Below are positions 15,722-24,699 of a stretch of DNA of 64,000 nt, one piece after another. Source of the stretch: Brevibacterium marinum (GTDB lineage Bacteria > Actinomycetota > Actinomycetes > Actinomycetales > Brevibacteriaceae). The stretch's first letter is position 1. Each line of letters begins with the position of its first letter. Position numbers and translations under genes: made by a program. Below the pieces are notes generated by a model. That model searched no databases. It saw nothing but the letters and a program-made list of their open reading frames with translations, and was not told the DNA's origin. The DNA is taken from contig NZ_JAATJN010000001.1 in assembly GCF_011927955.1 (NCBI RefSeq), positions 3,038,001-3,102,000 of the forward strand, written 5' to 3'.

Positions 15722-15758
15722 TCACGATAGGATCGTGAACACAAGTACGAGAATCGTA
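15722..15758. promoter_or_regulatory. Two inverted repeats in the divergent thioesterase promoter region
   Basis: TCACGATAGGATCGTGA (15722-15738) is a perfect 7-3-7 palindrome and TACGAGAATCGTA (15746-15758) a perfect 5-3-5 palindrome. Their centres are 22 bp apart, two helical turns, and both contain ACGA/TCGT arms. They look like a tandem operator for a dimeric repressor that controls both thioesterase genes. Confidence 0.5.
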
Positions 15759-15778
15759 TTCCCAGGCTGGAGGCCCAT

Positions 15779-16675
15779 ATGAGCGATGCAGACCCCACCA
15801 ACGTCGAGACTCTGCGCAGAGTCCTCGAGCTCGAGAGCCTCAGTTTCACCTCGGCCTCGCGGGAAAGCGACTTCTTCATCGGACAGAATCAGTACAAACC
15901 CGATGGCCGCGTCTTCGGCGGCCAGGTGGTGGCGCAGTCGGTTGTGGCCGCTGCCGCGACGCTGCCCGACGACCGTCTCATCCACTCGCTCCACGGCTAC
16001 TTTCTTCGCGCCGGGGATGTCAGCAGGCCCATCGAATTCGGCGTCGAACGCCTCCGGGACGGTCGGTCGTTCTCGGCTCGCAGGGTTCACGCCTATCAGA
16101 AGGACCAGCCGATCATGTCTCTGATCGCTTCGTTCCAGAACGAGCAGGAGGGCTTCGAACATGCCGAAGCCATGCCGACGGGTCTGCCGGATCCTGAGGA
16201 GTGCCGGGAGCTGCGCGACATTCTGGTGGGCATGGATACCCCACAGGTGACCGAATGGCTCAACAAACGTCCCTTCGAGATCCGTCCGGTCGAAGCCTCC
16301 CTGTATCTCGACTCCACGAATGATCGAGAGCGCGAAGAACAGCATGTGTGGTTCCGTGCCAGCTCCCCGTTCGGTGACGATCCTGTGCTCAATGCCGCGG
16401 CCCTGGCCTACGCCAGTGATTTCAATCTCCTCGAACCGGTCCTGCGCCGGCAGGGTCTGACCTGGACCGACCCGCGACTGCGTGTGGCCAGCCTCGATCA
16501 TGCGATGTGGTGGCACCGTCGAGTCCTGGTCGATGAGTGGATGCTCTACGTTCAGGAGTCTCCCGCAGCCCAAGGCGGTCGCGGCCTGGGATACGGCCGC
16601 ATCTTCTCCCGAAGCGGACAACTGCTCGCAACCGTCGCACAGGAGGGCATGGTCCGCCTCAAGGAACGACGATGA
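15779..16675 (+). CDS. tesB: Acyl-CoA thioesterase II
   Basis: This 298-aa double-hotdog thioesterase hydrolyses medium- and long-chain acyl-CoA in the cytoplasm. TesB segments are clear: GRVFGGQVVAQSVVAAA, HSLHGYFLRAGD, GRSFSARRVHAYQ and, in the second hotdog, SLDHAMWWHR and GYGRIFSRSGQLLATVAQEG with the catalytic Asp/Thr/Gln set. Its stop overlaps the next ATG by 4 nt. Confidence 0.95.
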   Translation: MSDADPTNVETLRRVLELESLSFTSASRESDFFIGQNQYKPDGRVFGGQVVAQSVVAAAATLPDDRLIHSLHGYFLRAGDVSRPIEFGVERLRDGRSFSARRVHAYQKDQPIMSLIASFQNEQEGFEHAEAMPTGLPDPEECRELRDILVGMDTPQVTEWLNKRPFEIRPVEASLYLDSTNDREREEQHVWFRASSPFGDDPVLNAAALAYASDFNLLEPVLRRQGLTWTDPRLRVASLDHAMWWHRRVLVDEWMLYVQESPAAQGGRGLGYGRIFSRSGQLLATVAQEGMVRLKERR

Positions 16676-16902
16676 ACCGGGACACCGCGATGATCGATAT
16701 CCTGGGCAGGATACTCAGCCGGCTGGTCAGTGTCGCGCTGTTCATCGTCATCGCTCTTCTCGCACTCGTCTTCCTGCGCGAGTCGCTGACCTTGGATCTG
16801 GCGCTGCTCGCACTCATCTCGGCCGTCATCGGGGTTGTGGGCACGATTGCGCTCAGATACCTGTTCAGGCTGCTGCACTCAGTCGGCGATCTGTTCTCCT
16901 GA
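16672..16902 (+). CDS. Small two-helix membrane protein (76 aa)
   Basis: It starts at the ATG of an ATGA overlap with the tesB stop, so it should be translationally coupled. Two hydrophobic helices (about residues 16-35 and 42-62) form a hairpin. No motif identifies a function. The longer open frame upstream is inside tesB and is not real. Confidence 0.75.
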   Translation: MNRDTAMIDILGRILSRLVSVALFIVIALLALVFLRESLTLDLALLALISAVIGVVGTIALRYLFRLLHSVGDLFS

Positions 16903-16944
16903 GCTCGTCCGGCGACCCGACTCCCCGAGGCTCGTGCATACGCA

Positions 16945-16974
16945 CGCTGCCCCGGCCAGAAGGCCGGGGCAGCG
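16945..16974. terminator. Bidirectional terminator between tesB unit and ettA
   Basis: Two perfect 13-nt arms, CGCTGCCCCGGCC and GGCCGGGGCAGCG, surround an AGAA loop and lie between convergent genes. TTG follows on the plus strand. Confidence 0.75.
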
Positions 16975-17031
16975 TTGAGTGCTCGGAAACACAGGGGCCG
17001 GGTGAGTCAGCACGGACCGTACGAGACCTGT

Positions 17032-18714
17032 TCAGTCGCGGGTGAGGCGACGGTGGGTCACACGATGCGGACGGGCCGCGTCTTCACCCAATCTGTCGAC
17101 CTTGTTCTGCTCATAGGATTCGAAGTTGCCTTCGAACCAGTACCACTTAGCCGGGTCTTCCTCCGTGCCTTCCCAGGCGAGGATGTGCGTCGCGACTCGA
17201 TCGAGGAACCAACGATCGTGAGAGACGACGACGGCGCAGCCGGGGAATTCCAGCAGTGCGTTCTCCAGCGAGCCGAGTGTTTCGACGTCGAGGTCGTTGG
17301 TCGGCTCGTCGAGCAGCAGCAGGTTTCCGCCCTGTTTGAGAGTCAGGGCGAGATTGAGACGGTTGCGCTCACCACCGGAGAGCACGCCGGCCTTCTTCTG
17401 CTGATCCGGACCTTTGAACCCGAATGCCGAGACATAGGCCCGTGATGGCATCTCCACATTGCCCACTTGGATGAAGTCGAGTCCATCGGAGACGACTTCC
17501 CACAGGTTCTTGTTGGGATCGATTCCGCCGCGGGACTGATCGACGTAGGAGATCTTCACGCTGTCGCCGACCTTGAGGTCTCCCCCGTCAGGCTCTTCGA
17601 GTCCGACGATGGTCTTGAACAGCGTGGTCTTGCCGACGCCGTTGGGGCCGATGACTCCGACGATGCCGTTGCGCGGGAGGGAGAAGCTGAGATCGTCGAT
17701 GAGGAGACGATCATCGTAGCCCTTCTTCAGATCATCGGCCTCGATGACGACATCGCCCAGGCGGGGACCGGCAGGGATCTGGATCTCCTCGAAGTCGAGC
17801 TTCTTGGTCTTCTCCGCCTCGGCCGCCATCTCTTCGTACCGAGCCAGGCGGGCCTTCGACTTGGTCTGTTTGGCCTTGGGATTCGAACGGACCCATTCGA
17901 GTTCGTCCTTGAGGCGCCTCGACAGCTTCGCGTCCTTCTTGCCCTGAACCTGCAGGCGCTCCTGCTTCTTCTCAAGATACGTCGAGTAGTTGCCCTCATA
18001 GGGATAGAGGTGCCCGCGGTCGACCTCGGCGATCCACTCCGCCACATGGTCGAGGAAGTACCTATCGTGAGTGATCGCGATGACAGCTCCGGGATACGAG
18101 CGCAGATGCTCCTCCAACCACAGCACGGACTCCGCATCGAGGTGGTTCGTGGGCTCGTCGAGCAGAAGCAGATCGGGCTTCTCGAGCAGCAGCTTGCACA
18201 GCGCCACTCGGCGACGCTCTCCGCCGGAGAGCACTTTGACGTCGGCGTCCGGCGGTGGACAGCGCAAGGCGTCCATCGCCTGCTCAAGCTGGGAATCGAG
18301 GTCCCACGCGTCTGCGGCGTCGATCGCCTCCTGCAGCTTGCCCATCTCTTCCATCAGAGCGTCGAAGTCCGCGTCGGGCGCAGCCATCTCTTCGGAGATC
18401 GCGTTGAAGCGATCGAGTTTGGCCTTGATCTCGCCGACGCCTTCTTCGACGTTGCCGAGGACGGTCTTCTCCTCGTTCAGCGGCGGTTCCTGCAACAGGA
18501 TGCCGACGCTGAAGCCGGGGCTGAGCCGGGCCTCACCGTTGGAGGGCTGTTCGAGTCCAGCCATGATCTTGAGGATCGTCGATTTGCCGGCGCCGTTCGG
18601 GCCGACCATGCCGATCTTCGCCCCTGGGTAGAAGGACATCGACACGTCATCGAGGATGACTTTGTCACCGTGCGCTTTCCGCGCCTTGTGCATGGTGTAA
18701 ATGAATTCGGCCAT
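17032..18714 (-). CDS. ettA: Energy-dependent translational throttle protein EttA (ABC-F)
   Basis: This 560-aa soluble tandem ATPase has two Walker A motifs (GPNGAGKST and GPNGVGKTT), two LSGGER signatures and two LLLLDEPTN Walker B motifs. The linker carries the P-site tRNA-interacting region with the basic GKKDAKLSRRLKDELEWVRSNPKAKQTKSKARL segment. EttA binds the ribosomal E site and gates early elongation according to ADP/ATP ratio. It lies just downstream of the lipoprotein gene in an ssb-ettA neighbourhood typical of Micrococcales. Confidence 0.96.
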   Translation of the reverse strand: MAEFIYTMHKARKAHGDKVILDDVSMSFYPGAKIGMVGPNGAGKSTILKIMAGLEQPSNGEARLSPGFSVGILLQEPPLNEEKTVLGNVEEGVGEIKAKLDRFNAISEEMAAPDADFDALMEEMGKLQEAIDAADAWDLDSQLEQAMDALRCPPPDADVKVLSGGERRRVALCKLLLEKPDLLLLDEPTNHLDAESVLWLEEHLRSYPGAVIAITHDRYFLDHVAEWIAEVDRGHLYPYEGNYSTYLEKKQERLQVQGKKDAKLSRRLKDELEWVRSNPKAKQTKSKARLARYEEMAAEAEKTKKLDFEEIQIPAGPRLGDVVIEADDLKKGYDDRLLIDDLSFSLPRNGIVGVIGPNGVGKTTLFKTIVGLEEPDGGDLKVGDSVKISYVDQSRGGIDPNKNLWEVVSDGLDFIQVGNVEMPSRAYVSAFGFKGPDQQKKAGVLSGGERNRLNLALTLKQGGNLLLLDEPTNDLDVETLGSLENALLEFPGCAVVVSHDRWFLDRVATHILAWEGTEEDPAKWYWFEGNFESYEQNKVDRLGEDAARPHRVTHRRLTRD

Positions 18715-18779
18715 AATATCCTCAGGCTATCGCTACAGCATGCTCGAGTGCCAATTGGCACGTCGCTCGGATTTCGCGA

Positions 18780-19514
18780 TCAGCCTCCGCCGAGCGAAGG
18801 AGCTTCGCCGGACGCGTCGCCCTCGGCCGAGGACCCCTCAGAGGTTCCTCCGTCCGACGACGTTCCCTCCGACGCTCCCTCGGATGAGGCCTCGTTCGAA
18901 GACCCGTCGGACGCAGAGCTTTCCGAGTCGGAGCCGCCCTCGGACGCAGACGACGCGCCCCCCGGTCCCTCGTCGGACGGCGATGGGCTCGCAGGAGGCC
19001 CGTCCTTGCCGTTGATGTCCTCACCGGGCAGGTGGCCGGCACCGTTGCCCTCACCGTCTTCATCACGCTTGTCCCCTGCGGGAGCTTTAACGCCCTTGGG
19101 GCGTTCGACCTCGCCAAACAGGCACGAGCCTGTCGATTCCGTCGGCTGCATCAGCTCCGCTGTCGCTTTGCCTTTTCGGATCTCGCCGATGACGCATCCC
19201 TTGTCGGTTTTGACGCCGAACATCTTCGCAGGGACATCATTGCCCAGGGGCGAATCGTCGATCGTGGCCTCGAGTTGCTCGGGTTCGTAGCCGGCATCGA
19301 TCATCGTGTTGAAGAACTTCTTCGTCGACGGAACCGAATCCTCCTTCCCCGTCAGTGGTTCGAGCGCCTTGACCACTTTATCTACCTCCGCAACCTGTTC
19401 GGTGGGAGTTCGATCGGGCACCGATTGTGAGTCATCACCTCCGATCCCCAGCAGTGAACAGCCCGACAGAGCTAAGGTCAGGACTCCAAGACTCAGGAGG
19501 GGGACGAGACGCAT
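18780..19514 (-). CDS. Lipoprotein with low-complexity Ser/Glu/Gly tail
   Basis: This 244-aa predicted lipoprotein has the signal MRLVPLLSLGVLTLALSGC with a lipobox Cys. A compact domain of about 110 residues follows (TKKFFNTMIDAGYEPEQLEAT, then VPAKMFGVKTDKGCVIGEIRKGK), reminiscent of the small actinobacterial DUF6993 group; that match is from memory and uncertain. About the last 90 residues are Ser, Glu, Gly and Asp repeats. I chose the ATG at 19514 because GAGG precedes it and the signal peptide starts there; the frame is open to 19553. Confidence 0.75.
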   Translation of the reverse strand: MRLVPLLSLGVLTLALSGCSLLGIGGDDSQSVPDRTPTEQVAEVDKVVKALEPLTGKEDSVPSTKKFFNTMIDAGYEPEQLEATIDDSPLGNDVPAKMFGVKTDKGCVIGEIRKGKATAELMQPTESTGSCLFGEVERPKGVKAPAGDKRDEDGEGNGAGHLPGEDINGKDGPPASPSPSDEGPGGASSASEGGSDSESSASDGSSNEASSEGASEGTSSDGGTSEGSSAEGDASGEAPSLGGG

Positions 19515-19621
19515 CAACAACCTCGGCGGGGAGGGAACGATTAACAGTCTCACCCTAGCTGATCACGCGCCCGATCGCGGGCAGCTCCCCGGTGCCGCCG
19601 ACAGGATTTCCCGTGGCCTCC

Positions 19622-20221
19622 TCAGAACGGGGCCGCCGCTCTCACCGTGTCGGCGACCACTGCCTCGTCCACATCGCCGGACTCGCCACCCTCAGCATTC
19701 GCGTCGGCCTCGCTTTCGGTCGCCCCCGACTCCACCTGGATGTCGATGCCCGAACCATCGCCCGCCGTGGGCAGGGGGCCTGCACCGTCCCGGTCGAGAC
19801 CGGCCCACGCCGAGTCGGAACCGGACTCGGCCTGCGTCTGGCTGTTCTGCTGACGGTTGGCGCTGTTGGCCTTCTGATAGTTCGCGGTGCCATAGCGCAG
19901 ATCCGGTCCAATGTGCTCGGCCACCACTGTCGGGGCGATTCCGGACTTCTCGTCCGTCGACCACTCACGGATCTTCAATGTCCCCTGTACGACGACGGAC
20001 ATGCCCTGTCGAAGGCTCATAGAACAGTTGCCGGCCAGAGGACCATAGCAGTCGACGCCGAACCATGACGTGGTGTCGGCGGAGTACTCGCCCGTCGTCT
20101 TGTCCAGTCGCCAGTGGTTGACCGCGAGTCGGAACGAGGCGCAGGCTCTGCCCGAGGGCAGGGTCCGGCTCTGCGGGTCGGCGGCCAAAGTGCCGCTGAG
20201 GTTGATCGGAATGATGGACAT
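19622..20221 (-). CDS. ssb: Single-stranded DNA-binding protein, SSB paralogue
   Basis: This 199-aa protein has an N-terminal OB fold (residues 1-110: INLSGTLAADPQSRTLPSGR, SWFGVDCYG, GMSVVVQGTLKIREW), then a Gln/Gly/Asp-rich linker. The C-terminus ends in Pro-Phe like the partner-binding tip of SSB, but lacks the Asp/Glu cluster just before it (DTVRAAAPF). This and the location next to GTPase genes, rather than rpsF-rpsR, suggest a secondary SSB (SsbB-like) and not the main replication SSB. Confidence 0.85.
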   Translation of the reverse strand: MSIIPINLSGTLAADPQSRTLPSGRACASFRLAVNHWRLDKTTGEYSADTTSWFGVDCYGPLAGNCSMSLRQGMSVVVQGTLKIREWSTDEKSGIAPTVVAEHIGPDLRYGTANYQKANSANRQQNSQTQAESGSDSAWAGLDRDGAGPLPTAGDGSGIDIQVESGATESEADANAEGGESGDVDEAVVADTVRAAAPF

Positions 20222-20359
20222 CGTGTTACCTCATCTCTTGGAAGGTCTCGTGACGGTCCCGGCGCAACGCCTGCGGAGACGTTACGGTCTGATGCGGCCC
20301 ATCACGTGAACTCCCAGTCAGCGCCTGCGGCCGCTCTGGTGTCCAGGCATGAGAAATGC

Positions 20360-20425
20360 CCTGTGGACGCGTCGTGGGCGTCCACAGGACATCGGCACAT
20401 GAGTCGCGGCTCCTGTGCACAGGAG
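20360..20425 (-). terminator. Terminator region after the GTPase pair
   Basis: An 11-bp stem (20360-20370 with 20378-20388) is followed on the minus strand by GGCATTTCTC. Closer to the stop codon there is also a 16-bp perfect palindrome, CTCCTGTGCACAGGAG (20410-20425), that can form a second hairpin. Confidence 0.6.
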
Positions 20426-20427
20426 TC

Positions 20428-22008
20428 TCAGTTGAGAGTTTCGTACGCCTTCCGGTGCTCGTCGATCACGGCCTTGACCGGACGCAGATACGAGCTCTGT
20501 GCCACACTGCCCACAGCATCGCGCAGACGGCGATCGACGTCGCTGGCCGCCTCGCTCGCGCCCTTGCTGCGGGCCGATTTCGCGATCACCGAAGTGATGA
20601 CGGAGCCGATGATGCCCACTGCCAGGACACCGATGCTGACGATCCAGCTCCACCCGGGAAGCAGCCCCGGGGCTGCGATCGCGAAGACCGCGGTGGCGAT
20701 GACACCCAGCAGACCGAGGATCGTCGCAGCAAAGAAGATGATCTGGAGAACGTTCGCGATCGACCACCAGCCGGGAGTCTGACGTTGGATATCCACAGCG
20801 GTGACGGCAGAGTCGAGAGTTTCGGACAGTTCGGTCGTGCTCGCCTTCTCGGCCTCAGCGGCCGCGGCCTGCCACGATCTGGGCATCGACGAGACGGACT
20901 CGGTGATAAGTTCGTGGGCCATCAGCCGCACCTGCGAGCTCTGGGTTTTGCTGGTCGCCGGCACAGAGGCCTGCACCAGCTCGTCCCGGCCCTGCCCGTG
21001 CTTGGAACCCAACGGGTCGGGGGCATTGCGCTGCATCCAGGCGAGCACCGGGTAGCCTGTCTTGCGATAGGCCCGGCGAATATAGTCGTCATGAACGGTC
21101 TGCGCGACGGCCTCGACGCCTGCGGCATCGGACATCGTCTCCACCAGACGTGATGCCCCGGGCAGTTCATCGGGCTCGGCCACGGGTTCGCCGAGCTCGG
21201 TCTGCATCCGCTTGGCCATGGCCTGCATGTCCGCCAGCAGCCTCTCCGCAGCGGCTTCCTTCGAATCGACCGTGTCGGCCAGGATCGACCGGATCTGAGG
21301 GACCCCCTCTCGGGTCATCGCCGAGGATACGTGCACCTTCGTGTCGGTGAGACCGTCCTCAACGAGGAGCTGCTGCAGATGGTCGGTTGCGGCCCGCTTT
21401 TCCTCGTCGCTGAGTTTATCGATCTGGTTGAGGACGACGACCATGTTCGAACTGTTCTCCGCCAGTTTGGCAAGGTACTCGGAGTGCAGAGAGAAGTCGG
21501 CGTACTTCTGGGGGTCGACGACCCAGAACACGACATCGACGAGGCCGACGAGTCGATCGGATTCGACGCGGTGTTTGACAGCGGTCGAATCATGATCGGG
21601 AAGATCGAGCAGAATGAGGCCGTGGAGCTTTCGCTGATCGTCCCCGTCGAGCGCGGATTCGCGCCAGGTCCGGCTGCGTTCGGGGACATGCAGCCAGTTG
21701 AGGATGTCGTTTCCGCCTTCGCCCCAGACGCACGCCGTCGGCCTCGACGTGGTCGGCCGTCGGACTCCGACCCGGGCGATGTCGAGCCCGGCAACGGCGT
21801 TGAACAATGACGACTTGCCTGAACCGGTGGACCCGGCGAAGGCCACCACAGTGAACTCCTCCCCCAGCCCGAGTCGGTCCTCGGCGCGTTCGAGCAGAGT
21901 CTGTGCATCGGCGCGAACTTCCGGACTGAGCTTGTCGCCCCCCAGGGACAGGGTCGATTTGATGCCGTCCGCGCGGCGCCTGATCTCGGACTGTGCAGAA
22001 TCGTTCAC
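20428..22008 (-). CDS. Dynamin-like/YfjP-type GTPase with C-terminal membrane anchor
   Basis: This 526-aa GTPase has P-loop GSTGSGKSS (about residue 59), G3 DLPDHDS and G4 NQIDKL. Two adjacent hydrophobic helices near residues 420-480 and a short C-terminal helical domain suggest membrane attachment. Bacterial dynamin-like proteins often act as pairs in membrane remodelling or division, as DynA/DynB do in Streptomyces, but equivalence here is inference. The GTG start overlaps the upstream GTPase stop (GTGA), so both are made together. Confidence 0.82.
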   Translation of the reverse strand: MNDSAQSEIRRRADGIKSTLSLGGDKLSPEVRADAQTLLERAEDRLGLGEEFTVVAFAGSTGSGKSSLFNAVAGLDIARVGVRRPTTSRPTACVWGEGGNDILNWLHVPERSRTWRESALDGDDQRKLHGLILLDLPDHDSTAVKHRVESDRLVGLVDVVFWVVDPQKYADFSLHSEYLAKLAENSSNMVVVLNQIDKLSDEEKRAATDHLQQLLVEDGLTDTKVHVSSAMTREGVPQIRSILADTVDSKEAAAERLLADMQAMAKRMQTELGEPVAEPDELPGASRLVETMSDAAGVEAVAQTVHDDYIRRAYRKTGYPVLAWMQRNAPDPLGSKHGQGRDELVQASVPATSKTQSSQVRLMAHELITESVSSMPRSWQAAAAEAEKASTTELSETLDSAVTAVDIQRQTPGWWSIANVLQIIFFAATILGLLGVIATAVFAIAAPGLLPGWSWIVSIGVLAVGIIGSVITSVIAKSARSKGASEAASDVDRRLRDAVGSVAQSSYLRPVKAVIDEHRKAYETLN

Positions 22009-23702
22009 AATGCCACCTCGAGTCGATCACCGGAGGCGCGCAGGGCACCCGATTGCCGCGCCGGTACCGCGGATAGTTGTAGTACGTTGTCAAAAGGCGC
22101 CCGACAGTCGCCGACGATACCGGCAGCTGCAGTCAGAAACCGGTCTCTGACCGATGCGATGAGGTTGACGGCTTCCTGCTCGCCGAAGATCGTACCGGCC
22201 AGGCCGAGGGCCACGTTCGCGTCATTGGCTGATGCCTGATCGCCGGACTTCGCATACTTCGGGTCCCAGAACGCGGCGTATTCGATGACAGCGCACACCC
22301 CGCCGACCCCGAACGACAGGATCCGGGCCTTGGACTTTCTGCCCTGCCCGATCTCCCGAACCAGGGCATTGACCTCGTTCGACCAGCCGCTGACCGCGGA
22401 CTTGACCGAGTCCTCGAGATCTTTCGCAGCATGCCTCAGTTCCGGGTGGGCTTCCATCAGCTCCGCCCCGGCAGGGTCGCGCAGCCAGTCGGTGCCGACC
22501 TCGTCGACTGCTGCGATCGCCTGTTCGCGCAAGGAGATCGCCGCGCTGCGCAGGATCGCGATGTGCAGCGGCGAGGCCGCATCGTGTTTGCCGGTGACCG
22601 CCGCCGAGATCCGATCGCGCATGCGAGCCATTGTGGGTTCGAGCCCACGGAAGAGCTGACCTGTGCCGACGAAATCCTGCCACCTGGCATTGACTTCACC
22701 GTGCAGGACTCGGCCATCGGAGAAGACCTCGGTCAGGCCCTCTTGGGCACCGTCGAAGGTCTGCTCGACGCTCTGCTGCAGTCCACCGAAGGTCGACTCC
22801 TGCGACTCGGCGAAGTCGGCCAGAGAACGCACCTGACTGGGCAGAGCGCTGATCGAACCGGACAAAGTTCGTTGCCGAATTCGATCCTGCGACCGGCCCT
22901 CCGAACTCACTTGACTGATCCACGAACGGATCGGGTAGATCGCCGAATGCGGCAGAAGACCACCCTCGAGTTCGAGTTCGGCAACGGCGAAGATCGGCGA
23001 GTTCGCGAGTCCGGACTCCGACAGCAGACTGGAGAGGTGGTGCCTGACTTCGCGGTTCGCCTGCGGCGGCACGCGGTCGAGGACGATAGCAACCGAGGTG
23101 TTCCGGACCGCCGCCTCTTTGAGCAGCCCCCAGGGGGCCGCATCGGCATAGCGGTTGGCCGTGGTCACGAACATCCACAGGTCCGCGCTCATCAGAATGC
23201 GGCGAGCCAGCTCACGGTTCGACTCGGCAATGGAATCGATGTCCGGGCAGTCGAGGATCGCGGTTCCCGGCTCCACTCCCTCATCGGGAGTGAGCACCAC
23301 GGAGGGCGTGGTCGCCTCGGATGTCGAGCTTCGCGGCAGATCGGACAGGAACGACTGCGATTCGAAGAACTTGGAGTCTGCGGGGTTGTGGATGACGATC
23401 GGGTTGCCCGTCGTCGGTCTGCGTACGCCGGACGGGCTCACGGACCGTCCCACCAAAGAATTCACGAGCGTGGACTTCCCGGCCCCGGTCGAACCGCCGA
23501 CGGCGATCATGAACGGAGCCGGTGTCCGATTGATTCTCGGCAGGAGGTAGTCCGTCAGCTCCGAGGAGAGCTGACGGTGCAGTTCGCGACCGTCGGCCGA
23601 GTCATCGGTCTGGAGGGTGAAGCGGGTTTCGGAGACTCGCTTCGCGATATCGCTCAGCGCCCCTCCCACTGGTGGCGTCACGGCACTCTTGCTGTCTGTC
23701 AT
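22005..23702 (-). CDS. Dynamin-like GTPase, first of a coupled pair
   Basis: This 565-aa protein has P-loop GGSTGAGKST (near residue 73), switch-like TTGNPIVI, G3 LDCPDIDS and G4 LDRVP. The C-terminal half is helical, with a hydrophobic segment near FGVGGVCAVIEYAAFWD that may insert in membrane. I chose the ATG at 23702 (MTDSKSAV) with GAGAG upstream. It starts the operon that continues with the membrane-anchored GTPase, and is followed further on by ssb across about 200 bp. The cellular role is not established. Confidence 0.82.
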   Translation of the reverse strand: MTDSKSAVTPPVGGALSDIAKRVSETRFTLQTDDSADGRELHRQLSSELTDYLLPRINRTPAPFMIAVGGSTGAGKSTLVNSLVGRSVSPSGVRRPTTGNPIVIHNPADSKFFESQSFLSDLPRSSTSEATTPSVVLTPDEGVEPGTAILDCPDIDSIAESNRELARRILMSADLWMFVTTANRYADAAPWGLLKEAAVRNTSVAIVLDRVPPQANREVRHHLSSLLSESGLANSPIFAVAELELEGGLLPHSAIYPIRSWISQVSSEGRSQDRIRQRTLSGSISALPSQVRSLADFAESQESTFGGLQQSVEQTFDGAQEGLTEVFSDGRVLHGEVNARWQDFVGTGQLFRGLEPTMARMRDRISAAVTGKHDAASPLHIAILRSAAISLREQAIAAVDEVGTDWLRDPAGAELMEAHPELRHAAKDLEDSVKSAVSGWSNEVNALVREIGQGRKSKARILSFGVGGVCAVIEYAAFWDPKYAKSGDQASANDANVALGLAGTIFGEQEAVNLIASVRDRFLTAAAGIVGDCRAPFDNVLQLSAVPARQSGALRASGDRLEVAL

Positions 23703-23820
23703 CACGCATCCACTCTCTACGTTTTCCCAGCTCTGCACCAATTGCCACGCCGTGACGGAAGGTAATTGCTCCCTGCGGGGGCGCTATGGAGGGCGTTTGC
23801 AGACCGCTCGGGATGACGAG

Positions 23821-23894
23821 TACCCCCGGCGGGGCTCGAACCCGCGACCTACCGCTTAGAAGGCGGTTGCTCTATCCAACTGAGCTACGGAGGC
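23821..23894 (-). tRNA. tRNA-Arg(TCT)
   Basis: On the minus strand acceptor GCCTCCG pairs with CGGGGGT (wobbles at two positions), the anticodon loop is CTTCTAA (anticodon TCT), and the T loop is TTCGAGC. CCA is not encoded. It reads AGA and AGG codons. Confidence 0.93.
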
Positions 23895-23930
23895 TCAAAT
23901 ATCCTATCTGATGCTGCACACAGAACAGAA

Positions 23931-23986
23931 AGCGGTCCTCGCCGGCGGCTCGGGGTTTTGAGTCCGAAACACCGGCGAGGACCGCT
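23931..23986 (-). terminator. Long-stem hairpin after the 68-aa membrane gene
   Basis: Perfect 15-nt arms AGCGGTCCTCGCCGG and CCGGCGAGGACCGCT are separated by a 26-nt loop. On the minus strand TTCTGTTCTGTG follows. It would end transcription of the 24037-24243 gene before tRNA-Arg. Confidence 0.6.
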
Positions 23987-24036
23987 GTGGCTGTGTGGCC
24001 GCATGGCCTCTCACATCACGAGGCGAAGCTCATGGA

Positions 24037-24243
24037 TCAGTAGAGGCGAGCGGCTCGCTCCAGTGACTTGCGCACGGTCACGAATGCGACCATGACGACT
24101 CCGATGAGCGCCAGGATGACCGCTACTGCCTCGATGGCGAAGGCGAAGTCGACTATGACCGGAAAGAAGCCGGCTGCCATGAAGCCGAGCAGGGCGACCA
24201 TCGTCAGTGCGGTGGCTGTGGTGAAGTACGTGGAACCGTTCAT
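24037..24243 (-). CDS. Small membrane protein (68 aa)
   Basis: Two hydrophobic helices (about residues 10-30 and 33-55) are followed by a basic tail VRKSLERAARLY. The ATG has a strong AAGGAGATG ribosome site. No family was recognised. It is monocistronic, with a terminator downstream. The 130 bp upstream to the next gene show no clear promoter. Confidence 0.75.
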   Translation of the reverse strand: MNGSTYFTTATALTMVALLGFMAAGFFPVIVDFAFAIEAVAVILALIGVVMVAFVTVRKSLERAARLY

Positions 24244-24373
24244 TATTCATCTCCTTCTTCCTTAGAAAAAGAGTAAACCCAAACGAGACGTAAGTCACTA
24301 GGAATCGGCCGAGAGTTTCCTGCGGCCCTGAGCTTGTCGACCGATGTCGACCGCCTGCTCCGGCAGGACCCGG

Positions 24374-24688
24374 TCAGTCCTGACTGCGTGAATCGACGGC
24401 GTCTTCCAGGCGCTCGAGCTTGCCATCGATCTCGCCGGAATACCCGGGGCGGATATCGGCCTTGAGGACCAGGGCCACACGTGAGCCGAATTCGCCGACG
24501 GCCTCCGTGGCCTCCTTCACCACAGCGAAGACCTCATCCCATTCGCCTTCGAGCGTGGTGAACATCGAATCGGTGCGGTGTGGCAGCCCGGAGCGTCGGA
24601 CGACTTCCACGGCCGCGGCGACAGCGTCGTGGACGGATGCGTCCCTGTTGTCCCCGCCACTGGGAGCGATGGAGAATGCGACGAGCAT
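24374..24688 (-). CDS. Thiamine-binding-like protein (MTH1187/YqgV family)
   Basis: This 104-aa protein has the fold signature MLVAFSIAPSGGD, VVRRSGLPHRTDSMFTTLEGEWDEVF and VALVLKADIRPGY of the small DUF77 family, whose structurally known members are ferredoxin-like and bind thiamine or related ligands. The ATG at 24688 is preceded by AAGGAG. It lies 46 bp after the thiolase stop on the same strand. Confidence 0.85.
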   Translation of the reverse strand: MLVAFSIAPSGGDNRDASVHDAVAAAVEVVRRSGLPHRTDSMFTTLEGEWDEVFAVVKEATEAVGEFGSRVALVLKADIRPGYSGEIDGKLERLEDAVDSRSQD

Positions 24689-24699
24689 GGTGCTCTCCT

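Noticed and set aside
17467-19290. Plus-strand open frame of 607 codons opposite ettA
   Set aside because: It is antisense to the ABC-F gene and the lipoprotein gene, with no recognisable family.
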